64,000 nucleotides of DNA from Pseudomonas shirazensis (GCF_014268785.2 NZ_JABWRD020000001.1:1563001-1627000), one strand, 5' to 3'; counted from the first letter of the stretch, positions 1 to 8,628 are shown. Notes: a model not told the origin generated them from the sequence alone. Program-made: numbers and translations.

Positions 1-2234
1 GTGCTACTGCGCGCCTTCGCATCCTCCAGCGCTTTGATCTCGGCCTCGTAAGCGTTTGTAACCTCGGCCTTCTGCTGCTCAACGATCGCTGCGCGCTGGG
101 CTGCATATGACTCCTGCGAGATCAGGCCGGCTTTCTGCGTCGCGTCCAGTTCTTTCTGGTTGTTTTTGTACTCGGCCAGGATGGCGGCCAAGGCGTTCTT
201 TTGGTTGTTAAAGCCTGCGAGATCAACAGTGCCAGGGCGCCCCGCGGGATCTTTGTATTTCTCAGCAATGTTGCTGCGAACCTTTTCTATGGTTTCAGGA
301 TTGAGCCTGGCATCGTCTGGATTTTTCTTCCTGATTACATCCAGCGATTTCTCGTATTCCTTGAGCTCCTCGCTGCGTTTCTTGGAGTTGGTCCAGGCTG
401 ACTTCTCCAAGGCATCGACCTTGGCCATAGCCTTGATGGTTTTCTCGTTGGCTTCCGCCTCCTGGCGGTCGAATGCAGCGATATCTTCTTGGGCTGCCTT
501 CTTGTCCTTCAAAAATTGAAGCTGGTCGGTATAGAACGTGACCATTTCCTTCTGATTTTGGAAAGCCCCCACATCGCCGCGCTGCGCGCTAGCCAGGTTT
601 TCCTCCATGCGGGCAATATCATCATCGATGCTAGATCGACCGATGTTTTTCAGATTGTCCGCCGCCTTGGCTACCGCGTTGTAGCCACGCTCCCACCAGC
701 TCAGATTCTCGATGATCTTCGGAGTGCGCTCGTTGATGGCGTCCGCAAACGCTTCGGTGGCGAGCTTGACGGCTTCTGCGTGCTTGCCCTGCTGCTCAAG
801 TGCCGTAATCTGCGAGTAGACAGAACTCGTCAGGTAGTTGTACTGGGTATTCAACGCTACCGATGCTTTGACTGGGTCGTCCGCCAGCTTGACGAACTCG
901 GCAATGGTCTCGGAAACCGCCTTGCCTGTTGCCTCCTCCATCGATACAGCTGCCTGCGCAACATCCATGAAGCTGTCGCCTGCGATCTTACCGCTACCGG
1001 CCAAACTCGCCAGAACCGATGCAGCTGCCCCAGTTGTGCCAACAGTCGCGCTCACCTGTTTGGCCAGACTGCCCAGCTGGTCGGCCGTAAGCCCGGCGGA
1101 GTTACCCGTCAAGACCAGGGCGTTGCTATAAGCATCGGTCTCTTCAGTCCCCTTGTAGAAGGCATATCCAAGCGCTACCGCAGCAGCAGCCGACACGGTT
1201 AGGGGGGTAATCAGACCAAGGATGTAGCCGCCCAAGGCGCGCGCGGCTGGACCAAGCCCGCCGAACATATCCTTAAGCTGCCCGCCCTGCTGCAGCGCGA
1301 CCATGGTGATAGGCTGGCCTGCTGCGATCGATGTGAAGATATCGGTGAACTGAGCAGGAACGCCGCGCAGTGCCGCAGCTGTAGCCTTCGCGGTCATGCC
1401 GGTCTTGCCGAGCGCACTGTCTGCGGCGCCAAGCGCGGTGCGCGCCTGGTCGATCTTCGTCTGGTACTCGCCGAAGGCTTCAGCATCAAGCGCGCCGCTC
1501 GCACGGAAGCCCTTAAGCTTCTGCTCCATGGCGTCCAAGCGGCCCATCGCTGCGACGGTGGGGTCTATCTTGCCAAGCAGCTCATCAAGTGCCTGGCCCT
1601 GATCACGCTGGGCTGCGGCTGAAGATTTGGCCGACTGCGCCAATCGTTCTTCAGTCGCCAGCAGCGCCTGTGCTCTGCTGTTGATCGCGGCCTGTCGTGA
1701 GGCATTGTCCGATAGAACGGCGTTGGCCTGCCCAGTAACTTCGACCGTTTGCGCAGTGGCCCGATTCAGCGACTGCACATACTCGCTTGCCTCCAGCGAG
1801 GCCCGTGCCATGGCCAGAAGCCTGGACTGCTGCTCCTCAGTGGTCTCGGCAGCACGGCGCCCTGCCTGCGCGCCAGCATCCGTGGCAGTGGTCAGCGCTG
1901 CTTGTGCTTGGCCAGCCTGCGCGGCCTCGGCCCGGAAAGCCCCCATGTTTGCTGCAGCGCTGCTGAACGCTGTGGAAGCGGTCGTGACAGCTCGACTCAC
2001 GGTGGCCATCTGCTGCGCCAGCTCAGCCTGTTTGGCGTTGAGGGCCTGCAGCTCTTGAACGATCTGCCGAGTGTCGCCCTGCAGGCTTCCAAGAGCTGCT
2101 TCCCATGCGCGCCCGGTTTTTCCGGCTGACTCTTCGCTACGCTTGCCGGCGTCCGTCAGCTGGTCAAGGTTGTCCTTCGCCTCAACAGCATCACCGGAGT
2201 CGATCTGGAGACCGAGAGAGGCAATGGTGGTCAT
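1..2234 (-). CDS. Phage tail tape measure protein (lambda gpH-like), 3' end outside window
   Basis: At least 744 codons are open, from an ATG at 2234 to the window edge. The protein starts MTTIASLGLQIDSGDAVEA, which is typical of lambda-type tape measure proteins. It is rich in Ala, Gln and Glu with long coiled-coil stretches, and has a hydrophobic Gly/Ala-rich central segment (about residues 315-360) like the membrane-active part of this family. It determines tail length and helps DNA pass into the cell. It lies directly downstream of the chaperone frameshift pair, exactly as H follows G-T in lambda. The C-terminus is not seen. Confidence 0.93.
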   Translation of the reverse strand, partial: MTTIASLGLQIDSGDAVEAKDNLDQLTDAGKRSEESAGKTGRAWEAALGSLQGDTRQIVQELQALNAKQAELAQQMATVSRAVTTASTAFSSAAANMGAFRAEAAQAGQAQAALTTATDAGAQAGRRAAETTEEQQSRLLAMARASLEASEYVQSLNRATAQTVEVTGQANAVLSDNASRQAAINSRAQALLATEERLAQSAKSSAAAQRDQGQALDELLGKIDPTVAAMGRLDAMEQKLKGFRASGALDAEAFGEYQTKIDQARTALGAADSALGKTGMTAKATAAALRGVPAQFTDIFTSIAAGQPITMVALQQGGQLKDMFGGLGPAARALGGYILGLITPLTVSAAAAVALGYAFYKGTEETDAYSNALVLTGNSAGLTADQLGSLAKQVSATVGTTGAAASVLASLAGSGKIAGDSFMDVAQAAVSMEEATGKAVSETIAEFVKLADDPVKASVALNTQYNYLTSSVYSQITALEQQGKHAEAVKLATEAFADAINERTPKIIENLSWWERGYNAVAKAADNLKNIGRSSIDDDIARMEENLASAQRGDVGAFQNQKEMVTFYTDQLQFLKDKKAAQEDIAAFDRQEAEANEKTIKAMAKVDALEKSAWTNSKKRSEELKEYEKSLDVIRKKNPDDARLNPETIEKVRSNIAEKYKDPAGRPGTVDLAGFNNQKNALAAILAEYKNNQKELDATQKAGLISQESYAAQRAAIVEQQKAEVTNAYEAEIKALEDAKARSS

Positions 2235-2237
2235 GAT

Positions 2238-2555
2238 CTACTCCAGCGATTCGGCCATGACGGCCAGGGCCTCGACCTCCATGACGCGGAGATCGGGGAA
2301 AATTTCAGTGAGGTCGCGGCGCTTGATGCCGAGCATTGAGGCCGTCGTCGGTATGGCGGTGTAGTCAAGCCCAGATGGACCGCCCGGCCCGAGCCGCCAC
2401 TGTGTGCCCATGGCATCAAACAGGCGGAAGGCAGGCCAAGCATCTGGCCACACCTCCACTTCCTCTTCCTCGATGTCGTTTGGGGTCAGGCCAAGGGCCG
2501 CCAATTGCTCAGCAGATGGCCCTTGCTCATAGCAAGCCCGGGCCGCCGCTCTCAG
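2238..2555 (-). CDS. -1 frameshift extension of the tail assembly chaperone (gpT-like, DUF1799)
   Basis: This frame has no good ATG and a poor ribosome-binding site. The reading frame is -1 relative to the upstream chaperone gene and is reached by slippage at the GGGAAAC heptamer at 2555-2561. The readthrough part has about 105 residues, including an acidic EEEEVEVWPDAW segment and a C-terminal DUF1799-like region. In lambda the gpG-gpT fusion binds the tape measure and recruits the tail tube protein, and the fusion made here would do the same. It could be misread as a separate small gene starting at the TTG at 2504. Confidence 0.85.
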   Translation of the reverse strand: MRAAARACYEQGPSAEQLAALGLTPNDIEEEEVEVWPDAWPAFRLFDAMGTQWRLGPGGPSGLDYTAIPTTASMLGIKRRDLTEIFPDLRVMEVEALAVMAESLE

Positions 2556-2935
2556 TTTCCCAAGCGTGCCGGGCTGTAAGCCGCTTGGAATGCATCGATC
2601 ACGGCCTTGGGGGCGCCCGTGCAGGTTCGCACCAGGTCAAGAATTGCCTCTTGGCAGAACTCATCCTCCAAGTCCCAGCCCGCGACGATCTCCCCCAGTT
2701 GCTCGGCTTGCAGAGTGATCTCCCCTGCAGTCACCACTTCCCAGCTGGCGTCCTGCTCCTTGGCCTTTTCGGCCCAAGCGTCGCGGGCCTTGTTCCAGCG
2801 GTCGAACATGCCGGCCAAAGTCACCCGATCCATGTAGCGGAACTCGAACTCCACTGGCACCGCCTCGCCGCCGATGCGCGGCACCTGCACTGGAGCGGTA
2901 AAGGTTGGGTTTTGCGCAATCTTGATCTTCGCCAT
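2552..2935 (-). CDS. Phage tail assembly chaperone (lambda gpG-like)
   Basis: A 127-residue protein between the tail tube and tape measure genes, where tail chaperones always lie. It is mostly helical and acidic in the centre. It keeps the tape measure protein soluble during tail assembly and is absent from the virion. Its last sense codons form the slippery heptamer, so most ribosomes make this short form and a minority make the longer GT form. Assignment rests on synteny, length and the frameshift signal rather than on a strong motif. Confidence 0.88.
   Translation of the reverse strand: MAKIKIAQNPTFTAPVQVPRIGGEAVPVEFEFRYMDRVTLAGMFDRWNKARDAWAEKAKEQDASWEVVTAGEITLQAEQLGEIVAGWDLEDEFCQEAILDLVRTCTGAPKAVIDAFQAAYSPARLGN
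2555..2561 (-). promoter_or_regulatory. Programmed -1 ribosomal frameshift slippery site
   Basis: Read on the minus strand the sequence is G GGA AAC followed at once by the TGA stop of the chaperone gene. This is a perfect X XXY YYZ heptamer in the zero frame, differing from lambda's GGGAAAG only in the last base. The -1 frame is open for 105 codons to 2238. Confidence 0.88.
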
Positions 2936-2944
2936 GAGAGCCCC

Positions 2945-3604
2945 TTACGCGCCAGCCAGGTAACGAAGAGAACGAGCCGAGAGACCCACGCTGATAGTGC
3001 GGGTCATCACGTTGTTTCGTTCCATGGTTGGATCAGGGGTGATGCTTACGAAGCCCGGGTAAAGGATCTGGTCGCCGTTGCGCAGCTTCATGCGAATCAC
3101 GGCCAGCTCCTTGGAGGCGTCGTAGCCCTCAACGGTACCGACGTAGGGTGCAGTCGGTTGGTCCTCGACAACGATGGTGAGCGACCGTGGGTTGCGGTTG
3201 GACGGATACTGCTTGTCATCATCGTCTTCCAGGTAGCCCACCGTGGTGTACTGCTGTTCACCGCCGGCAGAAGTGAATGAAGTCACCTTGGAGATTTGCA
3301 CCCAGTCGGAAACAGGCAGAACCGAACCGACGCCAGCCCCTGCTGTGAAGTATTCGGCATCGCTGGTATCCAGGCCGGCCAGCGCAAAAACGTCTTCTGC
3401 GACTCCGGAGGCTTTGACCGCGCGGTCATTGATCTGCGCCCAGCCAGAGTTCACCAGCAAAACGTCGCCGTTCTGGATCGTGTGATCTGCGGCAGTAGCA
3501 ACTGGGGGCTTCGCATTGGTCAATGCAGTGAAAGGGACAGCAGCGCCAATGACGCGTGCGATCTCCAGCACGGCGCCGTTAGGCAGCGGGAAGCGTGCGG
3601 CCAT
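2945..3604 (-). CDS. Major tail tube protein (lambda gpV-like)
   Basis: A 219-residue protein with the composition of siphovirus tail tube subunits: beta-rich, with a central acidic turn (LEDDDDKQYP) and a NRNPRSLTIVVEDQP segment typical of the fold. It polymerises into the tail tube around the tape measure. It follows the tail terminator gene and precedes the chaperones, the conserved order. No C-terminal immunoglobulin-like domain is present, so it is shorter than lambda gpV. Confidence 0.88.
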   Translation of the reverse strand: MAARFPLPNGAVLEIARVIGAAVPFTALTNAKPPVATAADHTIQNGDVLLVNSGWAQINDRAVKASGVAEDVFALAGLDTSDAEYFTAGAGVGSVLPVSDWVQISKVTSFTSAGGEQQYTTVGYLEDDDDKQYPSNRNPRSLTIVVEDQPTAPYVGTVEGYDASKELAVIRMKLRNGDQILYPGFVSITPDPTMERNNVMTRTISVGLSARSLRYLAGA

Positions 3605-3643
3605 GGGGTATTTCCTCTTGAAGGTTCGCCTGGTGGCGGGTGG

Positions 3644-4072
3644 TTATGCCCCTACGGGCGATTGGTCCGCGACGCCGCGGTAGGTGAAGCTGGCCGGGAC
3701 CGTGTAGGTCGCCGATTCGGTGATGGTTGGGCCCTGGTCAACTGGCTCGGTGACTAGGCCTTCGAAGCCGTTGCGGCTGATCGTCGAGTCCACCCGGAAG
3801 AGGCTCGAAAGCTCGTCGACCAGGTTCTCAGCGGTTGCCAGGGGCTGGCCCGCAGGGCAGACGATGCTCACCTGGTAGACACCGGTGTACTCGTAGGCTT
3901 CGCCGCCCAGGTAGCGGCAGGTGGTGCCCGCCGGCAGCTGGAACGCTTGTAGATAGGTTTCGTCGACCCCGGCCTCGAATCCTTGCTCGAAGTTCGCGAC
4001 CCGGATCGGGAGCGCCGCGGCCCAGGCCATCAGCTTGATCTCGATGGCCTGGCGGGCTTTTGCTTGGCTCAT
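3644..4072 (-). CDS. Tail terminator protein (DUF4128-like, gpU position)
   Basis: A 142-residue protein beginning MSQAKARQAIEIKLMAWA, with the alternating helix-strand pattern of phage tail terminators and a segment near residues 55-75 (YEYTGVYQVSIVCPAG) typical of DUF4128. It caps the growing tail and provides the head-joining surface. Its start overlaps the stop of the upstream gp10-like gene by 4 nt (ATGA), indicating translational coupling. Confidence 0.78.
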   Translation of the reverse strand: MSQAKARQAIEIKLMAWAAALPIRVANFEQGFEAGVDETYLQAFQLPAGTTCRYLGGEAYEYTGVYQVSIVCPAGQPLATAENLVDELSSLFRVDSTISRNGFEGLVTEPVDQGPTITESATYTVPASFTYRGVADQSPVGA

Positions 4073-4743
4073 ACGCTGTTGTTCCTGATGGCTTCGTCGA
4101 CGATGCGTTGGAAGTTGGCCAGGGTCACCCTGACCATGCCGCCGGGCGCCTGAGTCGAATGGCCATACTCAAGCGGAACCGCATATGGGAGGTTGTTGAC
4201 AATGTAGGCCGTCTGGCCGATGGTCAGCGCCTGCACTTGCGTGATGAGCGCGGTAAGCGCTTCGCTACCCGACGGGTCGATTCGGTCGAGCTCTTCGGTA
4301 GCCGGCGAATCGATAGAGAACTGCCAGTTGCCGCGGAACCGTCCACCGACGTAGCCCTGGCCCGCTACCAATCCATTGGTGGCGAAGTTCTGCTCGCGCT
4401 CGGTCTTGGTCAGTGGTTTGGCGTACTTCACGCCTTTGCGCAGATTGCCGGCCTTGGTGAAGTTGTCCTGGTTCAGGTTGATCAGGGTGTTGCGTACAGC
4501 GACCTTGAAGTCGTAGTCATCGGCAGCCTTGTTTGCCTTGGCCCGGTGGGCCACGTTGGCCGCCCACAGCTCCGGATTGCCGACCGGAGACATGCGGATC
4601 ACGCTGCTGCCGATCTCGATCACAATTTCGCGGAAGGTGGCGTCCAAGGCTTGCTCCGCCTGCTCGGCGAATGCCCGGATAGCCTCGGCGAATCCACCCT
4701 GCTGACCACCGTACCGCTGGGCCATGTGTGAGCCGCGTGCCAT
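4069..4743 (-). CDS. HK97 gp10-like tail completion / head-tail protein
   Basis: A 224-residue protein. The C-terminal part contains YIVNNLPYAVPLEYGHSTQ followed by PGGMVRVT, the pattern seen in HK97 gp10 and related tail-joining proteins (N-L-x-Y-A-x-x-x-E-x-G ... P-G-x-x-R). The role is joining of tail to the head connector. It sits one gene upstream of the tail terminator, with a 4-nt overlap. Confidence 0.8.
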   Translation of the reverse strand: MARGSHMAQRYGGQQGGFAEAIRAFAEQAEQALDATFREIVIEIGSSVIRMSPVGNPELWAANVAHRAKANKAADDYDFKVAVRNTLINLNQDNFTKAGNLRKGVKYAKPLTKTEREQNFATNGLVAGQGYVGGRFRGNWQFSIDSPATEELDRIDPSGSEALTALITQVQALTIGQTAYIVNNLPYAVPLEYGHSTQAPGGMVRVTLANFQRIVDEAIRNNSV

Positions 4744-4744
4744 A

Positions 4745-5137
4745 TCACTTCCTCAGCTGGATGGTCCAAGTCGCCTGGGCTGGATCCTCGGACACATTGA
4801 GCGCGCGGTATCCGCTCACCTGGTCGCCGATCTTGGGCGCTGCGGTGACATCGCTGACAGCGCCGGCCTGCCCCTCGAACAGTTCGTTCTGAAGCACCAG
4901 CAACTTCACATCCTCGGTCTGGATGCGGGTCCCGTCGATCTCCTTGGCCAGGTAGCTGCCGAATACGCCACGCCCGGTGTAATTGATGGTCGAGGCCGGG
5001 ACGGTGCCGCCGATCTCGGGGTCGTATCCGCCCTTTACGGTACGGCTCCCTGCAACCGGCTTCACCGCATCGGCCAAGCCGTCCGGATCATCGAACGCTT
5101 CCGCCAGCTCGGCCTGGATTTCTTCTTGCATGCCCAT
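4745..5137 (-). CDS. Head-tail joining protein, uncharacterised
   Basis: About 130 residues if started at the ATG at 5137, which has a GGAG box 10 nt upstream. The frame stays open to an ATG at 5179, but that start lacks a Shine-Dalgarno sequence and would overlap the divergent gene at 5178. The sequence (QEEIQAELAEAFDDPDGLADAV, then a Gly-rich PEIGGTVP segment) resembles small neck proteins found here in Pseudomonas siphophages. The function is inferred from position between the connector and gp10 genes. Confidence 0.7.
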   Translation of the reverse strand: MGMQEEIQAELAEAFDDPDGLADAVKPVAGSRTVKGGYDPEIGGTVPASTINYTGRGVFGSYLAKEIDGTRIQTEDVKLLVLQNELFEGQAGAVSDVTAAPKIGDQVSGYRALNVSEDPAQATWTIQLRK

Positions 5138-5177
5138 TTCAAATAAACTCCAGCCAACCCCATAACAGAGATCGGAC

Positions 5178-5402
5178 ATGACAAAAAAAGCTGAATGCGA
5201 AATGGCGATACGCCAACTGGTTCACACCTGGGCGGGAACCAAGGAGCAGCCGCCACGCTGGCATCCGAGTTTCGGAGAGTTCAAAGACTGGCTTCGGGCC
5301 CAAGGTTATGGGCACTACCTAGAGTTCAAAAGCGTGATGCCCGCGAACGATGTAGCTGAGCGATGGTTTGATCAGGAACTGAAACAGACCTGGCGAAACT
5401 GA
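5178..5402 (+). CDS. Small plus-strand gene in the head-tail module (moron candidate), unknown
   Basis: A 74-residue charged, Trp-rich protein (five Trp), starting MTKKAECEMAIRQLVHTW. It is the only gene on the plus strand within the first 15.6 kb and lies in the gap between two leftward structural genes, which do not overlap it if the neighbour starts at 5137. No domain or membrane segment is recognised. No strong promoter or ribosome-binding site is visible. Its compact ORF and clean fit into the gap suggest a real inserted gene. Confidence 0.6.
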   Translation: MTKKAECEMAIRQLVHTWAGTKEQPPRWHPSFGEFKDWLRAQGYGHYLEFKSVMPANDVAERWFDQELKQTWRN

Positions 5403-5408
5403 AGGCAG

Positions 5409-5786
5409 TTACACCCGTTTCAACATCACGGTGCCAGAGCGCCGGATCCACGGGGCAATAAGGTCCAAGGCGAAGTTCTCGGCAGCGGAGCGATCGACAG
5501 ACCCCGCGACGTAGGTCTTGCTGGTCGACGTTCCAGCCTGGGCCGACACCGACTTACTCTGCACCTCGCGCTGGGTGTCCTTGTAGAGCTTGCCGACTGC
5601 AGCCAGCTTGGCCACCTGCGCGCCGGCTGTCACGATGGCATCCGGCACCGGAACTGGCACCGGGCGCTTGATCTTGGCCGTGAGCCAGGCATTTGCCATG
5701 GATACGGCAAGGACTGCATCACCGCCGCCTGCCCAGCCCTGCCCGAGCGCCTCGTCGACGTCGGCAACGGTGATGAAGTCGGTCAT
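5409..5786 (-). CDS. Head-tail connector protein (gp6-like adaptor)
   Basis: A 125-residue protein. The N-terminus, MTDFITVADVDEALGQGW, and the helical layout with a C-terminal ALDLIAPWIRRSG segment fit the helical-bundle adaptor proteins that bind the portal ring. It lies just after the capsid module, where such adaptors are normally encoded. Assignment is by position and general features. Confidence 0.65.
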   Translation of the reverse strand: MTDFITVADVDEALGQGWAGGGDAVLAVSMANAWLTAKIKRPVPVPVPDAIVTAGAQVAKLAAVGKLYKDTQREVQSKSVSAQAGTSTSKTYVAGSVDRSAAENFALDLIAPWIRRSGTVMLKRV

Positions 5787-5789
5787 GGC

Positions 5790-6098
5790 TTATTCCTTCG
5801 ACGGGATGAGGGCCTGCAGATCTGGCTTGTTGAGGGCGGGGTCGAAGGTAATGCCCTGCGCCGTCAGCCAATCCTTGAGCTCCGGCACCTTCATCTTGTG
5901 CGGATCGGTCTCTGCCTGGTCGGATACGGCTTGGTCGCCAACCTCGATGCCAGCGGCCTCGTAGGCTTCGACAATCTCTGGCGCATCGCCGTCGACCACA
6001 ACCTGCGTTGCCCCGTCGATGACCCCAAAGAATTGGCTCAAGAGCCGGTAGCACACACCACGCTCACGGCCGGGTTTGTCGGTGTAGATCACTTTCAT
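5790..6098 (-). CDS. Small head-region protein with C-terminal HeH/LEM-like motif
   Basis: 102 residues from the ATG at 6098, which has AGGAG 7 nt upstream. The C-terminal 30 residues (KVPELKDWLTAQGITFD then KPDLQALI) form a helix-extended loop-helix (HeH/LEM-like) motif, common in small phage proteins between capsid and connector genes. The motif may bind nucleic acid or be a structural add-on. The N-terminal 60 residues are beta-rich and unassigned. Confidence 0.72.
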   Translation of the reverse strand: MKVIYTDKPGRERGVCYRLLSQFFGVIDGATQVVVDGDAPEIVEAYEAAGIEVGDQAVSDQAETDPHKMKVPELKDWLTAQGITFDPALNKPDLQALIPSKE

Positions 6099-6144
6099 GA
6101 TGTTCTCCTGCGCAGGGCGCCAGGACAGCGCCCCGCATGACGGG

Positions 6145-7122
6145 TCAAGGGGTGGCGGTGCCGCTGATGACAGCGGCGAACGGCACCTGCTTGCGGTCGA
6201 ACACGCGCTCCCAGTTCGCGGCGCTCGCGTACTGGGTGGCATTCGGGCTCAGGTTCAGGTTGTTGCTGCCTTTCCAGCTGAAGCCGGCAGGCTGCAGAAT
6301 GAAGGTCTTGCGCTCCCACAGCACCTCGGCACCACCACCGTTACCGCCGTCAGGCTTGCGCTGCATCTCGACGGGAGTATGCGGGCTGCCCTCGCCGTAA
6401 CCGAACGCGCCTTGACCGAAGAAAACCGACAGGAACTGGCCGGACGCGTAGGTCAGGCTGTCGTCCATGAACACCGGCTTGCCGAGGTAAGTGGCTAGGA
6501 TGATCTTGCCGGTGGAGTCGCGCAGGTACTCGATCAGGTCCTGCTTGACCATCTGGTTCATGACCACCGAGTGCACACCGATTGCACCGAACATGTCGGC
6601 GGCGTCGCCGGCGGTAAAGGCTGCATCCTGGAAAGCGGAGGCACTGATGCTCGGGCCAGCATCCTTGACCATATCGCCGCCGTTGTTGGCGATGTTGGAA
6701 GCGATGACGCCTCGCGCGGCGCCCAGCAGGTAGCGCTGCCACTGACGGGTCCAGTAGGTGCCGAAGCGATTGCGGATGTGCTGCATCGGCTCGCTGTTGG
6801 CCAGCTCGGCGGTGAGGTCAGCGACACCGTAGCCTTTGTTGAGGTAGAGCGTGCGGGCGCGCATGCTGCCCTGCTCGGCCTTGCCTACCTCGCCCAGGTC
6901 GTCTGGGTTGTCGTTGGAGATGTTCGGCGCTTCGTCTGCGTCGAGATCTTGCCAGTAGCTGATCTCGGAGGTGCCCTGGCCGTTGTTGGCGATGTTATCG
7001 AGCGTCGGCGAGCGGGTCACGATGCCCGATTCGAAGACAGCGGTTTTTTCCGGGGTGTTCACCGGCGCCAGCGCGCCGTAGTAATCGCGGACGAAGATGT
7101 CCGACAGCTGGGTAGTAGCCAT
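6145..7122 (-). CDS. Phage major capsid protein (gp13-like family)
   Basis: 325 residues starting MATTQLSDIFVRDYY. The order of features (ESGIVTRSPTLDNIA, then YWQDLDADEAPNISNDN, a long alpha segment ending in TRQWQRYLLGAARGV, and VVMNQMVKQDLI) is characteristic of the gp13-like major capsid family of siphophages. It forms the icosahedral shell. It is preceded by a scaffold gene with 3 bases between them, the usual capsid-module layout. Confidence 0.92.
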   Translation of the reverse strand: MATTQLSDIFVRDYYGALAPVNTPEKTAVFESGIVTRSPTLDNIANNGQGTSEISYWQDLDADEAPNISNDNPDDLGEVGKAEQGSMRARTLYLNKGYGVADLTAELANSEPMQHIRNRFGTYWTRQWQRYLLGAARGVIASNIANNGGDMVKDAGPSISASAFQDAAFTAGDAADMFGAIGVHSVVMNQMVKQDLIEYLRDSTGKIILATYLGKPVFMDDSLTYASGQFLSVFFGQGAFGYGEGSPHTPVEMQRKPDGGNGGGAEVLWERKTFILQPAGFSWKGSNNLNLSPNATQYASAANWERVFDRKQVPFAAVISGTATP

Positions 7123-7125
7123 GGA

Positions 7126-7899
7126 TTAGGTTCCTTGGGTGGCTTGGAGTCGCTTGAACGCTTCGGGGTTGTCACGAGCGATCGCTGCGCGCTCGGTCTC
7201 GGTGTACTCGCCCCATTTCTTCGTGGCCTTGCCACCGTTGTCGCCGGTCTGCCCGGCACCCTGAGCCCTTGGCCAAAGGTGAGTAGCGGTCTCGCGCAGC
7301 GATTCCGCCCATTCGTGAGGAGACAGTGGGCTCTTCCCGTCCTTGCCGTAGATGACCTGGCCATCACGGTCGGTGGCGATCGGCTCACCGTCTTCGCTCA
7401 GTTTGAAAGTGCCGCGGGCTCGCAGGATGATGTCCTCCGCAGCCTCGGGCAGCGCGCCAGCCTTGATGGCGGCAGCGCGGATTGAGTCGGCCAGCACCTT
7501 ATCGCTGTACTTGGCAGCGAAAGCTTCAGCCTTCTCGGCACGCTCGTTCGCGGCCTTGATCTGTTTGTCGAGATCGCCGCGCAGGCGCTCGGTACGGCGG
7601 CTGACGACCTCGTCCAGCTTGCCCTCGGCGATCAGCTTGGTTTCTTCATCCTGGCCAGCCTTGGTGAGCAGGCCTTTAACAGCCTCGATGTCCAGACCCT
7701 CGAACTGCCCTTTGAGCTTGTCCAGCTCGGTCTTGATGGTCTTGTTGGAGCCGATCAGCTCCTGGTTCTTGGTTTTGAGGCCCGAGACCTCGCCGTCCAA
7801 GAATTTCTGCACCTCGCCGCCGAGTGCAGCTTTGAGCGCCGCGGCTTGGGTGTCGTCGAGGGTGAGGCCGTGGGCGGCCGGGTCAAAGTCAAAAGGCAT
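7126..7899 (-). CDS. Capsid scaffold protein
   Basis: 257 residues from the ATG at 7899 (MPFDFDPAAHGL), preceded by AAGGGG. The protein is highly charged, Lys/Glu/Ala-rich and predicted coiled coil over residues 30-150, the signature of scaffolding proteins placed just upstream of the capsid gene. It directs procapsid assembly and then leaves. The frame extends to 7941, but the extra N-terminus would run into the terminator hairpin, so the shorter start is preferred. Confidence 0.82.
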   Translation of the reverse strand: MPFDFDPAAHGLTLDDTQAAALKAALGGEVQKFLDGEVSGLKTKNQELIGSNKTIKTELDKLKGQFEGLDIEAVKGLLTKAGQDEETKLIAEGKLDEVVSRRTERLRGDLDKQIKAANERAEKAEAFAAKYSDKVLADSIRAAAIKAGALPEAAEDIILRARGTFKLSEDGEPIATDRDGQVIYGKDGKSPLSPHEWAESLRETATHLWPRAQGAGQTGDNGGKATKKWGEYTETERAAIARDNPEAFKRLQATQGT

Positions 7900-7941
7900 G
7901 TGGTTATCCCCTTGGGATTGATTGGCCCGCCTTGCGGGCAT

Positions 7942-7965
7942 AAAAAAACCCGCCTAGGCGGGTTT
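7942..7965 (-). terminator. Intrinsic terminator after the late-operon moron gene
   Basis: A 9-bp perfect stem (AAACCCGCC / GGCGGGTTT, 2-nt loop) at 7946-7965 is followed on the minus strand by seven T. It sits between the stop of the 219-residue gene and the scaffold gene, so it would end a transcript that starts at the moron's own promoter. Late antiterminated transcription would have to read through it. Confidence 0.8.
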
Positions 7966-7968
7966 GGT

Positions 7969-8628
7969 TTAAATCCAATTGTCGTATCTATTGAGAAGGA
8001 TGTTATCCATCTGGCGAAGGCTTAAGGGTTTCCGAAGCTCTCCCTCAAACAGATCCTTAGCGTCCAGATAAATGCTCACATACTGACGGTAGTTTTTTGC
8101 GGAACCGGCAGTGGTAAAAGCGAACACCCATTCTTCCTCTTGCGCTAACCACTTGAGAGCTTCTCGCGCTCTAGAATCCATCATCGGAAAATGGTTGGGC
8201 CGATGGAAGTGCAGATACTTGGAAGCGAAGCTGCTACAGTCTCGGCCGGTGAGGCTTGTAACTGCCTCACAAAGCCGGGCATGCACCTTCACCACCTCAG
8301 TGATCGAAGATCGCGAAATAGCACTGTCTTGAGGCAAAAGCTGAAGCAGTTCGTCAACCATGGATTTAGAAATGGTCTCTGCGAGCGCGTGGTAGAACGA
8401 ACCAGATGGGATAGGGCCATCCTTCACTGCCCGACGCTCGGCAGACGCAGCCATGCTTCGGCCGATGATGAGCGCTTTGGATGCGATTTGAGCCGGATCG
8501 CTATTGCTCGGATTTTCACGCACGAACTGATAAAGCATGCGGTTTGCAGGGATGAATATTCCGCAACCCTCATCCGTACCAATGAAACTATCAGTCAAAT
8601 ATTCCCTAGGCTTAGTAGCTGTCAGCAT
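7969..8628 (-). CDS. Unknown 219-residue moron gene between minor head and scaffold genes
   Basis: Not a known morphogenesis gene. It is a soluble, helix-rich protein. The most distinctive stretch is FASKYLHFHRPNHFPMMDSR (about residues 136-155), a pattern (S-K-x-x-H-F-x-x-P-x-x-F-P-x-x-D-S) that I have the impression recurs in uncharacterised bacterial proteins of possible helix-hairpin-helix character. It has lower GC than its neighbours, its own putative promoter (8653-8680), an AGGAG site 6 nt before the ATG, and a private terminator. This is the architecture of a lysogenic-conversion gene expressed independently of the late operon. A role in host defence or superinfection immunity is only a guess. 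Confidence 0.8.
   Translation of the reverse strand: MLTATKPREYLTDSFIGTDEGCGIFIPANRMLYQFVRENPSNSDPAQIASKALIIGRSMAASAERRAVKDGPIPSGSFYHALAETISKSMVDELLQLLPQDSAISRSSITEVVKVHARLCEAVTSLTGRDCSSFASKYLHFHRPNHFPMMDSRAREALKWLAQEEEWVFAFTTAGSAKNYRQYVSIYLDAKDLFEGELRKPLSLRQMDNILLNRYDNWI

Noticed and set aside
2336..3280. 314-codon plus-strand open frame over the tail chaperone and tube genes
   Set aside because: Overlaps three well-supported structural genes in antisense. No domain or start signal.
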